Of a stretch of 19,636 nt of DNA, positions 1 to 8,366 are shown piece after piece. Below the pieces are notes generated by a model. The model was given only the letters and a program-made list of their open reading frames with translations, was not told the DNA's origin and searched no databases. The number at the start of each line of letters is the position of its first letter. Within the stretch, counting starts at the first letter, position 1. Source of the stretch: an uncultured Bacilli bacterium (GTDB lineage: Bacteria > Bacillota_I > Bacilli_A > RF39 > UBA660). The DNA is taken from positions 1-19,636 of the forward strand of contig CALVRF010000017.1 in assembly GCA_944358495.1 (NCBI GenBank), read 5' to 3'. The translations under genes were made by a program, and so were the position numbers.

Positions 1-201
1 TATTATGAAAAAGTAGTAAATAGTGAGGATGATGGAAAACCAATAGGTATTATATTATGTGCTGAAAAAGATAAAGTCGCTTTAGAATATGCTTTAGGTG
101 GTTTATCTAATAATATTTTTGCTTCAACTTATACTTATTATATTCCCAATAAAGAACAATTAATTAGTGAAGTTGAAAAGGTATTAAAAGAAAATGAATA
201 A
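1..201 (+). CDS. YhcG-family (DUF1016) PD-(D/E)XK nuclease domain protein, C-terminal fragment
   Basis: Frame 1 is open from the window edge to a TAA at 199-201 and encodes the last 66 residues of a protein whose start lies outside the window. The fragment contains a PIGIILCAEKDK segment followed by a YALGGLSNNIFASTY stretch. This is the usual C-terminal pattern of the YhcG/DUF1016 family, in which the short hydrophobic strand ending in LC-x-KDK belongs to the PD-(D/E)XK nuclease fold. Family members are found near restriction-modification and other defence genes, but nothing here shows what lies upstream. The gene converges with the YdcF-like gene at 415-981 and is followed by two or three hairpins. 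The family call rests on this motif only; the function is not established. Confidence 0.72.
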   Translation, partial: YYEKVVNSEDDGKPIGIILCAEKDKVALEYALGGLSNNIFASTYTYYIPNKEQLISEVEKVLKENE

Positions 202-251
202 AATTTATAATGATATTATGTTAATTTTAAATGTTGTAGTTGTTCGAAATA

Positions 252-297
252 AGTTCTTTTGTGGCACCAGAAAAGAATTTGCTCGAAGTTTTCGAGC
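252..297 (+). other. two tandem hairpins downstream of the YhcG-like gene
   Basis: A 9-bp stem with one G-U pair (252-260 with 271-279, loop GTGGCACCAG) is followed at once by a perfect 7-bp stem (281-287 GCTCGAA with 291-297 TTCGAGC) and then a TTTATATATATTTT tract. The second hairpin could be a weak terminator; the first has no T-run of its own. Their role is inferred. Confidence 0.4.
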
Positions 298-314
298 TTT
301 ATATATATTTTAGA

Positions 315-342
315 TGTAGAACTAGTTTAGTCCTACATTTTT
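315..342 (+). terminator. rho-independent terminator of the YhcG-like gene
   Basis: A stem TGTAGAACTA (315-324) pairs with TAGTCCTACA (328-337) with one internal mismatch and a GTT loop, followed directly by TTTTT. It is correctly oriented to end transcription of the + strand gene that stops at 201. Confidence 0.65.
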
Positions 343-414
343 ATTTATATTTTATGGTAAATTATATATAGTTAAAAATATTTATTCATAATTTAGTTTT
401 CTCTTTAACTTACA

Positions 415-981
415 TTATCTTATATCCAGTTCTTTATCAATAGTTTGCTTGCCAATATTTATAAATTCTTTCATGACTTGATTAATTCCAGTTTCACTTT
501 TATACCAAGCATTTTTACTAATATTCCTATTATCTACCACTCCGTAAAAATCACATTTTTCAACTGGAAAGTTATATCTTTTAGCATTCATAAACCATCT
601 TCTAGCCACAAAATCTTTAGCAATTCTAAGTATTCTTTTATAATCGTTGATATTAACTAATTTATTTATATTTTTTAATATTTCAGGATTAGAAATATAT
701 TTGTTATCTATAATTATTTTATTATTAATGTTTTCCTTTTTTAAATAATTAATTAATATATTCGCACTGCTTCTCTCATTGATATCTCCATGACTTTCAC
801 ATATAATAAATAGAGTATCTTCATCAATAATATTTCTGTCAAACATTGTCCTTATATCTTTTGCTAATTGCTTTTCTGCCCAATCCGCATTAATTATTAA
901 TAAATCATAATGCAAGAGTTCTTCTAATTCCTTTCCTATAAATATAAAATTCGTTATATCTTCAATTGTATTAATCTTCAT
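415..981 (-). CDS. YdcF/DUF218-like protein
   Basis: The protein has 188 residues. I chose the ATG at 981 because GGAG sits 6 bases before it, whereas the in-frame ATG at 993 has GGAAGG immediately adjacent with no spacing. The pattern is that of the ElyC/SanA/YdcF (DUF218) fold. A first hydrophobic strand (YDLLIINADWAE) is followed by a helix, a second strand with a small loop (LFIICESHGDINERSSA), and then a helix where the EA..M motif normally lies. Near residues 120-135 a basic RRWFMNAKRY segment matches the family's conserved arginine helix. There is no signal peptide, so it is probably cytosolic. The family has been linked to cell-envelope precursor handling, but members differ and no substrate can be assigned. 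It stands alone, converging with the YhcG-like gene. Confidence 0.55.
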   Translation of the reverse strand: MKINTIEDITNFIFIGKELEELLHYDLLIINADWAEKQLAKDIRTMFDRNIIDEDTLFIICESHGDINERSSANILINYLKKENINNKIIIDNKYISNPEILKNINKLVNINDYKRILRIAKDFVARRWFMNAKRYNFPVEKCDFYGVVDNRNISKNAWYKSETGINQVMKEFINIGKQTIDKELDIR

Positions 982-1033
982 AACTTTCTCCATCCTTCCA
1001 TTACCGTTATCAACTATTGTATTTTTTTAATTC

Positions 1034-1039
1034 ATTATA
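1034..1039 (-). promoter_or_regulatory. -10 element (TATAAT) upstream of the YdcF-like gene
   Basis: A perfect TATAAT on the - strand lies about 50 bases before the chosen start at 981. The sequence one helical spacing upstream (TGAAAA) is a poor -35, so this is a partial promoter call. Confidence 0.42.
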
Positions 1040-1140
1040 TCATTAAAATTAGTTATTTTTCACTATTCAGTTAATTTTGCCATGATTTTATTTAAAAAGA
1101 TGATATATTTATATTAGTTAGTCTGCTACCTGTAAATTAG

Positions 1141-1164
1141 AAAAGCCTACCATAAGGTAAGCTT
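1141..1164 (-). terminator. terminator of the agmatine deiminase operon
   Basis: On the - strand AAGCTTACC (1156-1164) pairs with GGTAGGCTT (1143-1151) across a TTAT loop with one G-U pair. The stem runs into a short T stretch immediately after the carbamate kinase stop codon. Confidence 0.7.
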
Positions 1165-1166
1165 AA

Positions 1167-2093
1167 TTATTTTTTATATATTTCAGTAACATTTTTACCA
1201 ATTAAAACATTTTGAAGATTATCAAGTGAAGTAATGATAGCTCGCCCATTAGTTTCATCGACAAAGTTAATAGCGGCTTGAATTTTAGGTAACATACTAC
1301 CAGCTGCAAAGTGACCTTCATTTATATATGTTTGGGCTTCCTCAAGAGTTATTTTACCTAATTTAATGGCATTTTCTTTGCCATAATTAAGTTCAGCTTG
1401 CTTGACTTTAGTTAAAATGATTAACATATCAGCTTTTAAATTGGTAGCCATTAAAGAAGCCACTAAATCTTTATCAATAACCGCTGAAGCTCCTTTAGCT
1501 TCATTTTGTTTATAAATAGGGATGCCACCGCCACCACCAGCAATCACAATATGTCCAGAATTTAATAAATCTTTGATAGTAGCAATTTCGATAATTTCAA
1601 TTGGTTTAGGACTAGCCACGACTTTACGATAACCACGGCCAGCATCTTCAATATAAATTTCGCCACTTTCTTGCATTAATTTTTCGGCTATTTTTTTACT
1701 GTAAAATGGTCCAACTGGTTTACTTGGGTGTTTGAATGATGGATCATTTTTATCAACAACTACTTGAGTAACAAGGGTAGCTATTTTTTTAGTAATTCCA
1801 TTTTCTTCTAAAACATCTCTTAAACCTTTTTGAATATGATATCCAATATAACCTTGGCTCATGGCTGTACATTCAGGTAGAGGCATATAAGGAATGTCAG
1901 GGTTTTCGTAAGAATCCTCAAAGGCTAAATTGATAATTCCCACTTGTGGACCATTTCCATGACTGATAATTATTTCATGACCATCCGCAACTAATGGTAC
2001 AATATTTTTGACCGCTTTTTTAATTAATGCTTGCTGTTCTTTAGGATTATTTCCTAAAGCATTACCCCCAAAAGCAATAACTAGTTTACTCAT
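1167..2093 (-). CDS. arcC: carbamate kinase of the agmatine deiminase pathway
   Basis: The 308-residue product transfers phosphate from carbamoyl phosphate to ADP, giving ATP, CO2 and NH3. This is the energy-yielding last step of agmatine catabolism in the cytosol. Amino acid kinase fold motifs are clear: GGNALG at residues 9-14, SHGNGPQVG at 44-52, KPVGPFY near 125-131, GGGGGIP at 186-192 and AVIDKDL at 204-210. The length is that of the bacterial family. The start overlaps the agmatine deiminase stop by four bases (ATGA), and AAAGGA upstream serves as ribosome binding site, so the two are translationally coupled. It is the last gene of the operon, followed by a terminator. In this setting it corresponds to aguC/agcC; the sequence alone does not separate it from arginine-pathway ArcC, but no arcA or arcB is present. 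Confidence 0.95.
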   Translation of the reverse strand: MSKLVIAFGGNALGNNPKEQQALIKKAVKNIVPLVADGHEIIISHGNGPQVGIINLAFEDSYENPDIPYMPLPECTAMSQGYIGYHIQKGLRDVLEENGITKKIATLVTQVVVDKNDPSFKHPSKPVGPFYSKKIAEKLMQESGEIYIEDAGRGYRKVVASPKPIEIIEIATIKDLLNSGHIVIAGGGGGIPIYKQNEAKGASAVIDKDLVASLMATNLKADMLIILTKVKQAELNYGKENAIKLGKITLEEAQTYINEGHFAAGSMLPKIQAAINFVDETNGRAIITSLDNLQNVLIGKNVTEIYKK

Positions 2094-3193
2094 TTATTAA
2101 TTCCTTTAGGAACTTGCTGAGTAATACAATGGATATTACCACCACCTAAGAGAATTTCTCTAGCATAAATTGGTTCAATCGTGCGTTCAGGATAAAGTTC
2201 ACTTAATAATTTAATAGCTTTTTCATCATTAGGATCATTAAATATTGGTACTGCAATAAAACCATTACCAGTATAATAATTAACGTAAGAAGCAGCTAAA
2301 CGATCGCCTTCTTGTCTTGGAAGGGTGCCATCTACAGCGTCGACACCTAAACTTTCTGCTTTAGTAATTAAAATTGGAGTAGGGGTATACATTTTGTGAA
2401 TTTCTAATTTACGTCCTTTAGCATCAGTTTCATTACTTAAATAGTCATAAGCTGCTTTACTAATAGCATATTGCGGGTCGTTTTCATCATCAGTCCAAGC
2501 CAACACAACTACCCCTGGCTTAACAAAATTACAAATATTATCGACATGACCATTAGTTTCGTCGTTATAAATACCTTTAGGAATCCATAATACTTTTGAA
2601 CAATTTAAATATTCGCAAAGAATATTCTCGATTTCCTCTTTAGTTAAATTACTGTTTCTTCCTTCGGATAATAAACATTCTTCGGTAGTCATAACTGTTC
2701 CTTCACCATCAACGTGGATAGATCCACCTTCTAAGATAAAATCATCTAAACGATAACGATCCACTTGTTCTAATTCACACATTTTCATGGCGATTTTATC
2801 ATCTTGATCCCATGGAAAATACAAGCCATCAACAAGGCCACCCCAGGCATTAAATTTCCAGTCAACAGCTCGTTTTTCGCCTTTATCATTGACTAAGAAT
2901 GTAGCTCCACAGTCTCTAACCCAGGAGTCATCATTACTCATTTCTACAACTTTGACATAATCGTTTAACATATGTCTAGCATTATCATATTGTTCTTTAG
3001 AGACTAAAACAGTAATTGGTTCATATTTACCAATAGTATTAGCAACTTTAGTAAATACGTGTTGGGCGGGTTTGCCACCTAAACGCCAATTATCTGGTCT
3101 TTCTGGCCAAATAATATAAGTTCCCGAATGGGGTTCAAATTCTCCTGGCATTCTAAATCCATCTGCCCGAGGAGTTGAAGTTAATTTTTTCAT
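2090..3193 (-). CDS. aguA: agmatine deiminase
   Basis: The 367-residue enzyme hydrolyses agmatine to N-carbamoylputrescine and ammonia. Visible guanidine-modifying (pentein) motifs, in order, are DDSWVRDCG near residue 90, EGGSIHVDGEGT near 155, NETNGHVDN near 210 and GGGNIHC at the C-terminus. The nucleophilic cysteine is about residue 356, close to Cys357 reported for the Enterococcus faecalis enzyme. A longer reading exists from 3235, but I place the start at 3193. GGAGG lies 6 bases before that ATG, the protein then begins MKKLTSTPRADGF as in the family, and the extra 14 codons would overlap the antiporter. Only one base separates the antiporter stop from this ATG, and the Shine-Dalgarno is formed by the antiporter's last Lys-Lys-Glu-Glu codons. 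It is the third gene of a canonical four-gene agu operon. Confidence 0.96.
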   Translation of the reverse strand: MKKLTSTPRADGFRMPGEFEPHSGTYIIWPERPDNWRLGGKPAQHVFTKVANTIGKYEPITVLVSKEQYDNARHMLNDYVKVVEMSNDDSWVRDCGATFLVNDKGEKRAVDWKFNAWGGLVDGLYFPWDQDDKIAMKMCELEQVDRYRLDDFILEGGSIHVDGEGTVMTTEECLLSEGRNSNLTKEEIENILCEYLNCSKVLWIPKGIYNDETNGHVDNICNFVKPGVVVLAWTDDENDPQYAISKAAYDYLSNETDAKGRKLEIHKMYTPTPILITKAESLGVDAVDGTLPRQEGDRLAASYVNYYTGNGFIAVPIFNDPNDEKAIKLLSELYPERTIEPIYAREILLGGGNIHCITQQVPKGINK

Positions 3194-3194
3194 T

Positions 3195-4583
3195 TTATTC
3201 CTCCTTTTTAACTCTAGCAACAAGTATTTCTTCAATTATGAATGAAATAACTACACCAATAATAAGTGGTAAATTTGCCATAATAGACTCATAAGTAAAA
3301 TCAATAAATAAAGTAAATATAACCCCAGCAATTAAGAAGATTAGTGGAACCCAAGTAATTAAATTTAAAACAAAATTATTACCAGGGACTTTGTAAGCTC
3401 TTTTAGTTTTATCGATTTTTCTTAGTTTTAAGAAAGCTGGGAATAGTGGTATATAACTAATTAAAAGCGTTACCACACTAAAACTGAAGAAAGTCCAGAA
3501 AAGATTAGAAGCACTTTCACTTAATACCCCTAAAGTAATACCCATGATAACTACAACACTAGCTACAAAACCATTGATGATAGAAGCCACATAAGGTACA
3601 CCTTCTTTATTTTCACCACTAAAAACTTTAGGGAAACAACCATCGTCAGCAGCATATTTAGCAACACTATTAACGCCAAATGACCAAGAAGCGATATTAG
3701 CTACCATAGTGTAGATAAACATCAAACCAACGATAATAACGATAGCTCTAATAAATTCACTACTAAATCCTAAACTAGTTAATAAGATAGCAAATGAATC
3801 AGTAATTCCGGCTACTTCGGCTTGTTCCGTCGTCATAGCAATATTAATACCAGTTGCAGGTAAAATATAGAATATTGCCATTAAAGCCCCACCAACAATT
3901 AAAGCTTTAGGAATTTCACGTTTAGGATTTTCCATATCCTTTGTAAAGGTAGCTACAACTTCAAAACCTAAGAAGTTGAAAATAATAACAGATACAAATG
4001 AGAGACCAGCTAAATCCATTGTTGGTAATAAATCAGAAACACTTTTAATTGGGTTAGCACTTTCGCCAGTTTTAAGAAAGACATAAATACCAAGAAGGCC
4101 TAGTCCAACCATAAACAATATTTTAAAGAGTGTTCCAATGTTAACTACCCATTTATTTTCTCCAATGCGCTTAGTGCCTAAAAAGGCTACTAACCAAGTA
4201 TATCCGAGCTGTAAAACCAAAAGCCACCAAATTGAAAGTTCAATTTCAAATATACCAGCAATAACATCAGTTACTGCCACAGCTAACGAAGCGATCCAAA
4301 GTGGGAAATTAATCCAGTAATTCCAGGCTACACGTCCAGCCCATTTTTTACCAAAGGCTTTTTTGACCCAGTCATACATTCCACCTTCGCTATCAAAAGT
4401 ACTACCTAATTCAGCAGTAATTAAACCATAAGGTAGGCAAAAGGCAACAATTAATAATATCCACCAAAAATATTGAGAATTACCAATCGCTGCGGTTGGT
4501 GCCACACTTTCAGCGACTAAAGTGATACAGACAGTTGCTAATATGGCATCAATTAATCTAAATTTTTTCTTTCTCTTCACCAT
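3195..4583 (-). CDS. aguD: agmatine:putrescine antiporter (APC superfamily)
   Basis: This 462-residue integral membrane protein has about 12 hydrophobic segments and short charged ends (MVKRKKKF at the N-terminus, VKKEE at the C-terminus). That is the architecture of the APC amino acid/polyamine antiporters. The TM1 region reads VAESVAPTAAIGNSQYFWW, and the GSTFDSEGGMYDWVKKAFG segment after TM2 is typical of this group. Its substrate is assigned from context: it lies between putrescine carbamoyltransferase and agmatine deiminase, exactly where AguD/AgcD sits in Streptococcus mutans and E. faecalis. It would exchange external agmatine for internal putrescine, which makes the pathway electrogenically cheap. 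An AGGAG at 4591-4595 precedes the start by 7 bases; the gap to the upstream gene is 15 bases. The fold is certain, the exact substrate is inferred. Confidence 0.9.
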   Translation of the reverse strand: MVKRKKKFRLIDAILATVCITLVAESVAPTAAIGNSQYFWWILLIVAFCLPYGLITAELGSTFDSEGGMYDWVKKAFGKKWAGRVAWNYWINFPLWIASLAVAVTDVIAGIFEIELSIWWLLVLQLGYTWLVAFLGTKRIGENKWVVNIGTLFKILFMVGLGLLGIYVFLKTGESANPIKSVSDLLPTMDLAGLSFVSVIIFNFLGFEVVATFTKDMENPKREIPKALIVGGALMAIFYILPATGINIAMTTEQAEVAGITDSFAILLTSLGFSSEFIRAIVIIVGLMFIYTMVANIASWSFGVNSVAKYAADDGCFPKVFSGENKEGVPYVASIINGFVASVVVIMGITLGVLSESASNLFWTFFSFSVVTLLISYIPLFPAFLKLRKIDKTKRAYKVPGNNFVLNLITWVPLIFLIAGVIFTLFIDFTYESIMANLPLIIGVVISFIIEEILVARVKKEE

Positions 4584-4598
4584 AATTAAACTCCTATA

Positions 4599-5582
4599 TT
4601 ATTTTCCTAAGTTCTTTTTGCAAATCGCCGTAGTTTCTTCCATTTTATCCATAAAATAAACTAATAAAGCTCTTATTGAAGTCAAACGGTTTTCCGCTTG
4701 ATCAAAAGCAATAGAAACATCAGAATCCATTACTTCATCAGTAACTTCTTCACCTCTAGTAGCTGGCAAACAATGCATAAATTTCGCATTAGGTCCAGCT
4801 TTTTTCATCATATCCATATCTACTTGATATTTAGGATAGAAAATACTTTTTCTTTCCTCTTCAGAAAGCTCAGCTTCATATAATCCATACCAAACATCAG
4901 TATAGATAAAATCCGCTCCTACGATGGCCTCTTCATCATCAGTGACTAAGAAGCTACCACCAGATACTTCGCAATTTTTACGAGCAATTTCTCTAAAATG
5001 TTCATTTAATTGAAAACCTTTAGGACCAAAATGAACAAAATGTCCACCTAATTTAGTGACAATCATCATTAGTGAAGCACACACCTGGGTCGCATCACCA
5101 ACGAAAACCACTTTACAATCTTCAAAACGTTTACCAGCCGGTAAATGTTCAAACATTGTTGTAATGTCGCCCATTTCCTGGGTTGGATGATTATAATCAC
5201 TCATTCCATTAATCACCGGAATATCGGCATTTTTAGCTAAGTTTACAATCGTATCATGCTTTTGAACACGAGCCATTAAGATATCAACTAATCTCGATAA
5301 TACTTTAGCCGTATCATAAAAAGTTTCATGTTTTCCTAACTGAATTTGTCCAGGGGCTAGATACTGAGCATGTCCACCTAGCTGAGTCATAGCAGTTTCA
5401 AATGAAACCCTAGTTCTTGTTGATGCTTGTTCGAAAATCATTCCCAAAGTTTTATGATATAAAACGTTAAGGGGATAGCCAGCTTTGATATTTTCTTTGA
5501 TGAGTAATCCTAGATTTAAAATATCCAAAAGCTCTTCTTTGGTGAAATCTGAAGTATCAACATAGTTTTTAATTCTTGGCAT
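4599..5582 (-). CDS. aguB: putrescine carbamoyltransferase
   Basis: The 327-residue enzyme catalyses phosphorolysis of carbamoylputrescine to putrescine and carbamoyl phosphate. Carbamoyltransferase motifs are intact: STRTR at residues 54-58 (carbamoyl phosphate binding), HPTQ at 132-135 and HCLPA at 270-274. I call PTC rather than ornithine carbamoyltransferase for three reasons: the YGLYEAE segment at 232-238, the HCLPATRGEE sequence that replaces the ornithine-enzyme version after HCLPA, and an extended C-terminal helix. The gene order supports this. It is the first gene of the operon, with AGGAGG at 5589-5594, 6 bases before the ATG, and a promoter just upstream. It is also called ptcA or agcB. 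Confidence 0.94.
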   Translation of the reverse strand: MPRIKNYVDTSDFTKEELLDILNLGLLIKENIKAGYPLNVLYHKTLGMIFEQASTRTRVSFETAMTQLGGHAQYLAPGQIQLGKHETFYDTAKVLSRLVDILMARVQKHDTIVNLAKNADIPVINGMSDYNHPTQEMGDITTMFEHLPAGKRFEDCKVVFVGDATQVCASLMMIVTKLGGHFVHFGPKGFQLNEHFREIARKNCEVSGGSFLVTDDEEAIVGADFIYTDVWYGLYEAELSEEERKSIFYPKYQVDMDMMKKAGPNAKFMHCLPATRGEEVTDEVMDSDVSIAFDQAENRLTSIRALLVYFMDKMEETTAICKKNLGK

Positions 5583-5608
5583 ATCTTTCCTCCTATTCTA
5601 CCAATTTT

Positions 5609-5614
5609 AGTATA
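5609..5614 (-). promoter_or_regulatory. extended -10 promoter of the agmatine deiminase operon
   Basis: TATACT on the - strand is preceded by TGG, which makes a TGn extended -10 element; it lies about 27 bases before the aguB start. No good -35 is present at 16-18 bases (the region is A/T only), as is tolerated with an extended -10. I see no catabolite-repression site or clear operator in the roughly 65 bases between it and the pot terminator. Confidence 0.55.
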
Positions 5615-5680
5615 CCACATTTAAGAAAAAATAATTAAAAATAGGGAAGGACTTGACACTTTTTAAGCCAATTTTAGACA

Positions 5681-5707
5681 AAAAAATACAAAAATTAACT
5701 TTTGTAT
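5681..5707 (-). terminator. terminator of the pot operon
   Basis: On the - strand ATACAAAA (5700-5707) pairs with TTTTGTAT (5686-5693) around a 6-base loop, and the transcript then continues into a run of T. It starts directly after the potD stop codon, so the pot and agu operons are separate transcription units apart from read-through. Confidence 0.75.
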
Positions 5708-6736
5708 TTATTTTATTTGAGCCCAAACTTTATCATAGTCTTTAACAAAGCTACCAATGTTTTTTACTAAAATGCCATTTTTAATCATTTTATCAGATAT
5801 ATTAGCAGCATTATTGTTTAAATAATTACTATCTAATAATTTGTCAGTTTCTTTATTGACATTCTTATAAGGATAAGATTCAATTATTTTTTGCATAACT
5901 TCTGGTCTTAAAATATAATCGATAAATTTGTAAGCATTATCTTGATTTTTACTACCTTTAGGAATAGCAAAATTATCAATGCTTAAAGCAAAACCTTCAT
6001 TTGGGTAAATCGTTTTGATATTACTATTTTCTTCCATCGCAATAGCTGCTTCGGCATTCCACAAAACCCCAATGTCGACTTCTTTAGAAATTAGAAAGGT
6101 TTTAGGACTATCACTATCAAAAGCTTTAACGTTATTTTTAAGTTTTAAAAGCCATTCTTTTGCTTGTTTTAATTTTGTTTCATCCGTTTCATTCATATCA
6201 TAACCTAAGGCCAAAAGAGCCATGCCAATAATAATTCTTTGATCATCAATTAAGACAATATTGTTTTGATACTTGGGGTTTAATAAATCATTATAAGAAG
6301 TAATGTTGTCTTTAATATTTTCCGTATTTACGGCAATCACTACCGTGGCGGCCAAAAAAGGTAGAGAATAGTTATTACCGTAATCATAACTTAAGTTTAA
6401 ATAATTAGGATTAATATTATTTAAATTGGTTAATTTACTTTTATCTATGGTCGTGATAAGATCACGGTTTTTCATAAGCTCAATCATATAATCACTAGGA
6501 AAAATCAAATCATAAGTGCCTTCTTTAGCCGATGAAATTTTAGCCAAAAGTTCCTCATTGGAAGAGTAAGTACCATAATTAACTTTAATATTTGTTTCCT
6601 TCTCAAAATCACGAATGACGACGTCCGGAATATAAGAAGACCAGTTTAAAATGTTGACGACATTATCTTTAGAATTATCGAAATTACAGGCTGTAAGTAG
6701 TATAGATATTAACGTTAATAAAACTATTTTTTTCAT
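5708..6736 (-). CDS. potD: PotD-like polyamine-binding lipoprotein with altered ligand pocket
   Basis: This 342-residue solute-binding lipoprotein begins with a lipoprotein signal ending in the lipobox LTAC (Cys17) and would be tethered outside the membrane to feed the PotBC permease. Family landmarks are NWSSYIP at 31-37, a YDLIFPSDYM strand near 75-84, GMALLALGYD near 171-180 and a RPEVMQKI helix near 277. Compared from memory with E. coli PotD, the aspartates matching Asp168 and Asp257 are kept (D165, D254). The position of Glu171 is Ile168, the position of Trp255 is Ser252, and the usual aromatic W-G-T segment after the PF strand is replaced by L-A-A-T (128-131). The ligand may therefore not be a standard polyamine. 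The start overlaps the potC stop by four bases (ATGA), with AGGTG as ribosome binding site. It is the last gene of the operon. Confidence 0.85.
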   Translation of the reverse strand: MKKIVLLTLISILLTACNFDNSKDNVVNILNWSSYIPDVVIRDFEKETNIKVNYGTYSSNEELLAKISSAKEGTYDLIFPSDYMIELMKNRDLITTIDKSKLTNLNNINPNYLNLSYDYGNNYSLPFLAATVVIAVNTENIKDNITSYNDLLNPKYQNNIVLIDDQRIIIGMALLALGYDMNETDETKLKQAKEWLLKLKNNVKAFDSDSPKTFLISKEVDIGVLWNAEAAIAMEENSNIKTIYPNEGFALSIDNFAIPKGSKNQDNAYKFIDYILRPEVMQKIIESYPYKNVNKETDKLLDSNYLNNNAANISDKMIKNGILVKNIGSFVKDYDKVWAQIK

Positions 6737-7512
6737 ACTTTCACCTGCCTTTTAATATTCCTGATTTGTAAGATAGTCGATATCCCTAAAACGAGGAATA
6801 CAGCTAATAAAATTAGGGTAGCTAAAGCATTAACATCAGGAGTAACGCCCGTTTTAATCATTGAATATATTTGTAATGGTAAAGTATTACTGCCAGGTCC
6901 AGCTGTAAAATAACTAATTACTACATCATCAAGTGATAAAGTAAAAGCTAAAAAAGCTCCACTAGTAATTCCCGGCATAATCGTCGGCACAATTACATTC
7001 CAAAAGGTTTTAATGTTGCTAGCACCTAAATCTTTAGCCGCATCTTCAATATTACTAGGCATATTATCCAAAACTGCTCTAACACTAATAATCACAAAAG
7101 GTAAAGAAAAGGCGATATGTGACAAAATTAAAGTACCTAGTCCTAGTTCGACATGTAAAAAAGTATAAATTGACAAAAGGGCAATTCCTAAAACAATCTC
7201 AGGAATAACAATTGGAATATATAGTAATTGGTTAATTATTTTTTTACCTTTAAAATCATATTTTTTTAAGGCAAAAGCTGAAATAGTTCCAATGATTGTT
7301 GATATTAAAGTACTAGTAATAGAAACAATAAGCGTGTTTTTTAAAGCTTCTAATAAGGAAACATTATTTAATAGTTCTCCATACCATTTGAAAGTAAATC
7401 CTTCAAATAAAATATTTAAAGAAGAAGTGTTAAAAGAGAAAATAATTAAAACTAAAATAGGTAAATATAAAAACAATAACACTAAACCAATATAAAAATT
7501 TTTCCACTTCAT
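6733..7512 (-). CDS. potC: PotC-type polyamine ABC transporter permease
   Basis: This 259-residue permease has six hydrophobic segments and the cytoplasmic coupling (EAA) motif EDAAKDLGASNIKTFWNVI at about residues 156-174, which contacts the PotA ATPase. It pairs with PotB to form the membrane channel for the substrate delivered by PotD. The length and the N-terminal single-TM start (FYIGLVLLFLYLPILVLI) are those of PotC/YdcV proteins. The start lies two bases after the potB stop, and the ribosome binding site GGGGG falls inside the last Gly codons of potB. It is translationally coupled on both sides. Confidence 0.92.
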   Translation of the reverse strand: MKWKNFYIGLVLLFLYLPILVLIIFSFNTSSLNILFEGFTFKWYGELLNNVSLLEALKNTLIVSITSTLISTIIGTISAFALKKYDFKGKKIINQLLYIPIVIPEIVLGIALLSIYTFLHVELGLGTLILSHIAFSLPFVIISVRAVLDNMPSNIEDAAKDLGASNIKTFWNVIVPTIMPGITSGAFLAFTLSLDDVVISYFTAGPGSNTLPLQIYSMIKTGVTPDVNALATLILLAVFLVLGISTILQIRNIKRQVKV

Positions 7513-7514
7513 AA

Positions 7515-8366
7515 TTAAAAGCCCCCTAACTCGTCCATATTACCGCCTTTTTTCTTATAAAGCTTAACTAAAAGGAAAGTTATAATAATAAGCACTATTG
7601 AAATAGCCGCTCCAAATGGCCAATTACGAGCAGTTAAAAATTGATTTTTAATTAAATTACCTAGAAGCATTAATTTACCGCCACCTAAGATATCGACGAT
7701 AAAGAAATAACCAATGGCTGGGATAAAAACCATAAGTGAACCATTAAATAATCCTGAGGCCGTTTGCGGAAGCATAATATTAGTAAAAGTTTTTATTTTA
7801 TTAGCCCCTAAATCTTTAGCAGCTTCTAAAATGGATTTATCAACTTTAGATACCGCACTATAAACGGGTAAAATCATAAATGGTAATAAAGTATAAACTA
7901 AACCAATGATAATGCCTAAGTCATTATACATAAGTTGCAGAGGGTGATCAGTTAAATGGATATTTTGCAAGAAAGTATTAATGATACCTTCCTTTCTTAA
8001 GAGAATAATCCACCCATACATTCTGATCAGAGAATTAGTTAAAAAAGGAGCAATGACTAAAACCATCATAATTTTTTGAATATGTGGTTTTTTTTGAGAT
8101 ACAAATATAGCAAAAGGATAGGCAATAATGATACAAAGGAAAGTAGCAATTCCAGCTATAATGAATGATTTTAAAAAAACGCTCAAATAAACGACATCAA
8201 AAATATCGATATAATTTTGTAAAGTGATTTCATTGATAATTCCTCCATAAGCATCACTTTTTAAAAAGCTTAAAGCTAAGACATAAAGAATTGGCATAGC
8301 AATCAAAACTAAAGCATAAATAATAATCGGAATAGTTATGATTTTTTGAAATAAACTTTTATACAT
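7515..8366 (-). CDS. potB: PotB-type polyamine ABC transporter permease
   Basis: This 283-residue permease has six hydrophobic segments and an EAA coupling loop, EAAKDLGANKIKTFTNIMLP, at residues 181-200. The conserved PFLTNSLIRMYGW segment near residues 107-119 is typical of PotB. It is the partner of PotC. The ATG lies inside the end of potA (the last codons overlap by eight bases), with AGGAG just before it, so translation is coupled to the ATPase gene. The C-terminus is Gly-rich and carries the Shine-Dalgarno of potC. Confidence 0.93.
   Translation of the reverse strand: MYKSLFQKIITIPIIIYALVLIAMPILYVLALSFLKSDAYGGIINEITLQNYIDIFDVVYLSVFLKSFIIAGIATFLCIIIAYPFAIFVSQKKPHIQKIMMVLVIAPFLTNSLIRMYGWIILLRKEGIINTFLQNIHLTDHPLQLMYNDLGIIIGLVYTLLPFMILPVYSAVSKVDKSILEAAKDLGANKIKTFTNIMLPQTASGLFNGSLMVFIPAIGYFFIVDILGGGKLMLLGNLIKNQFLTARNWPFGAAISIVLIIITFLLVKLYKKKGGNMDELGGF

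Noticed and set aside
2090..3235. Longer start for agmatine deiminase at 3235
   Set aside because: It would overlap the antiporter by 41 bases and bypass the GGAGG placed 6 bases before the ATG at 3193.
4599..5582. Ornithine carbamoyltransferase (argF/arcB) as identity of the carbamoyltransferase
   Set aside because: The YGLYEAE segment, HCLPATRGEE and the agu gene order fit putrescine carbamoyltransferase; no arginine deiminase gene is present.
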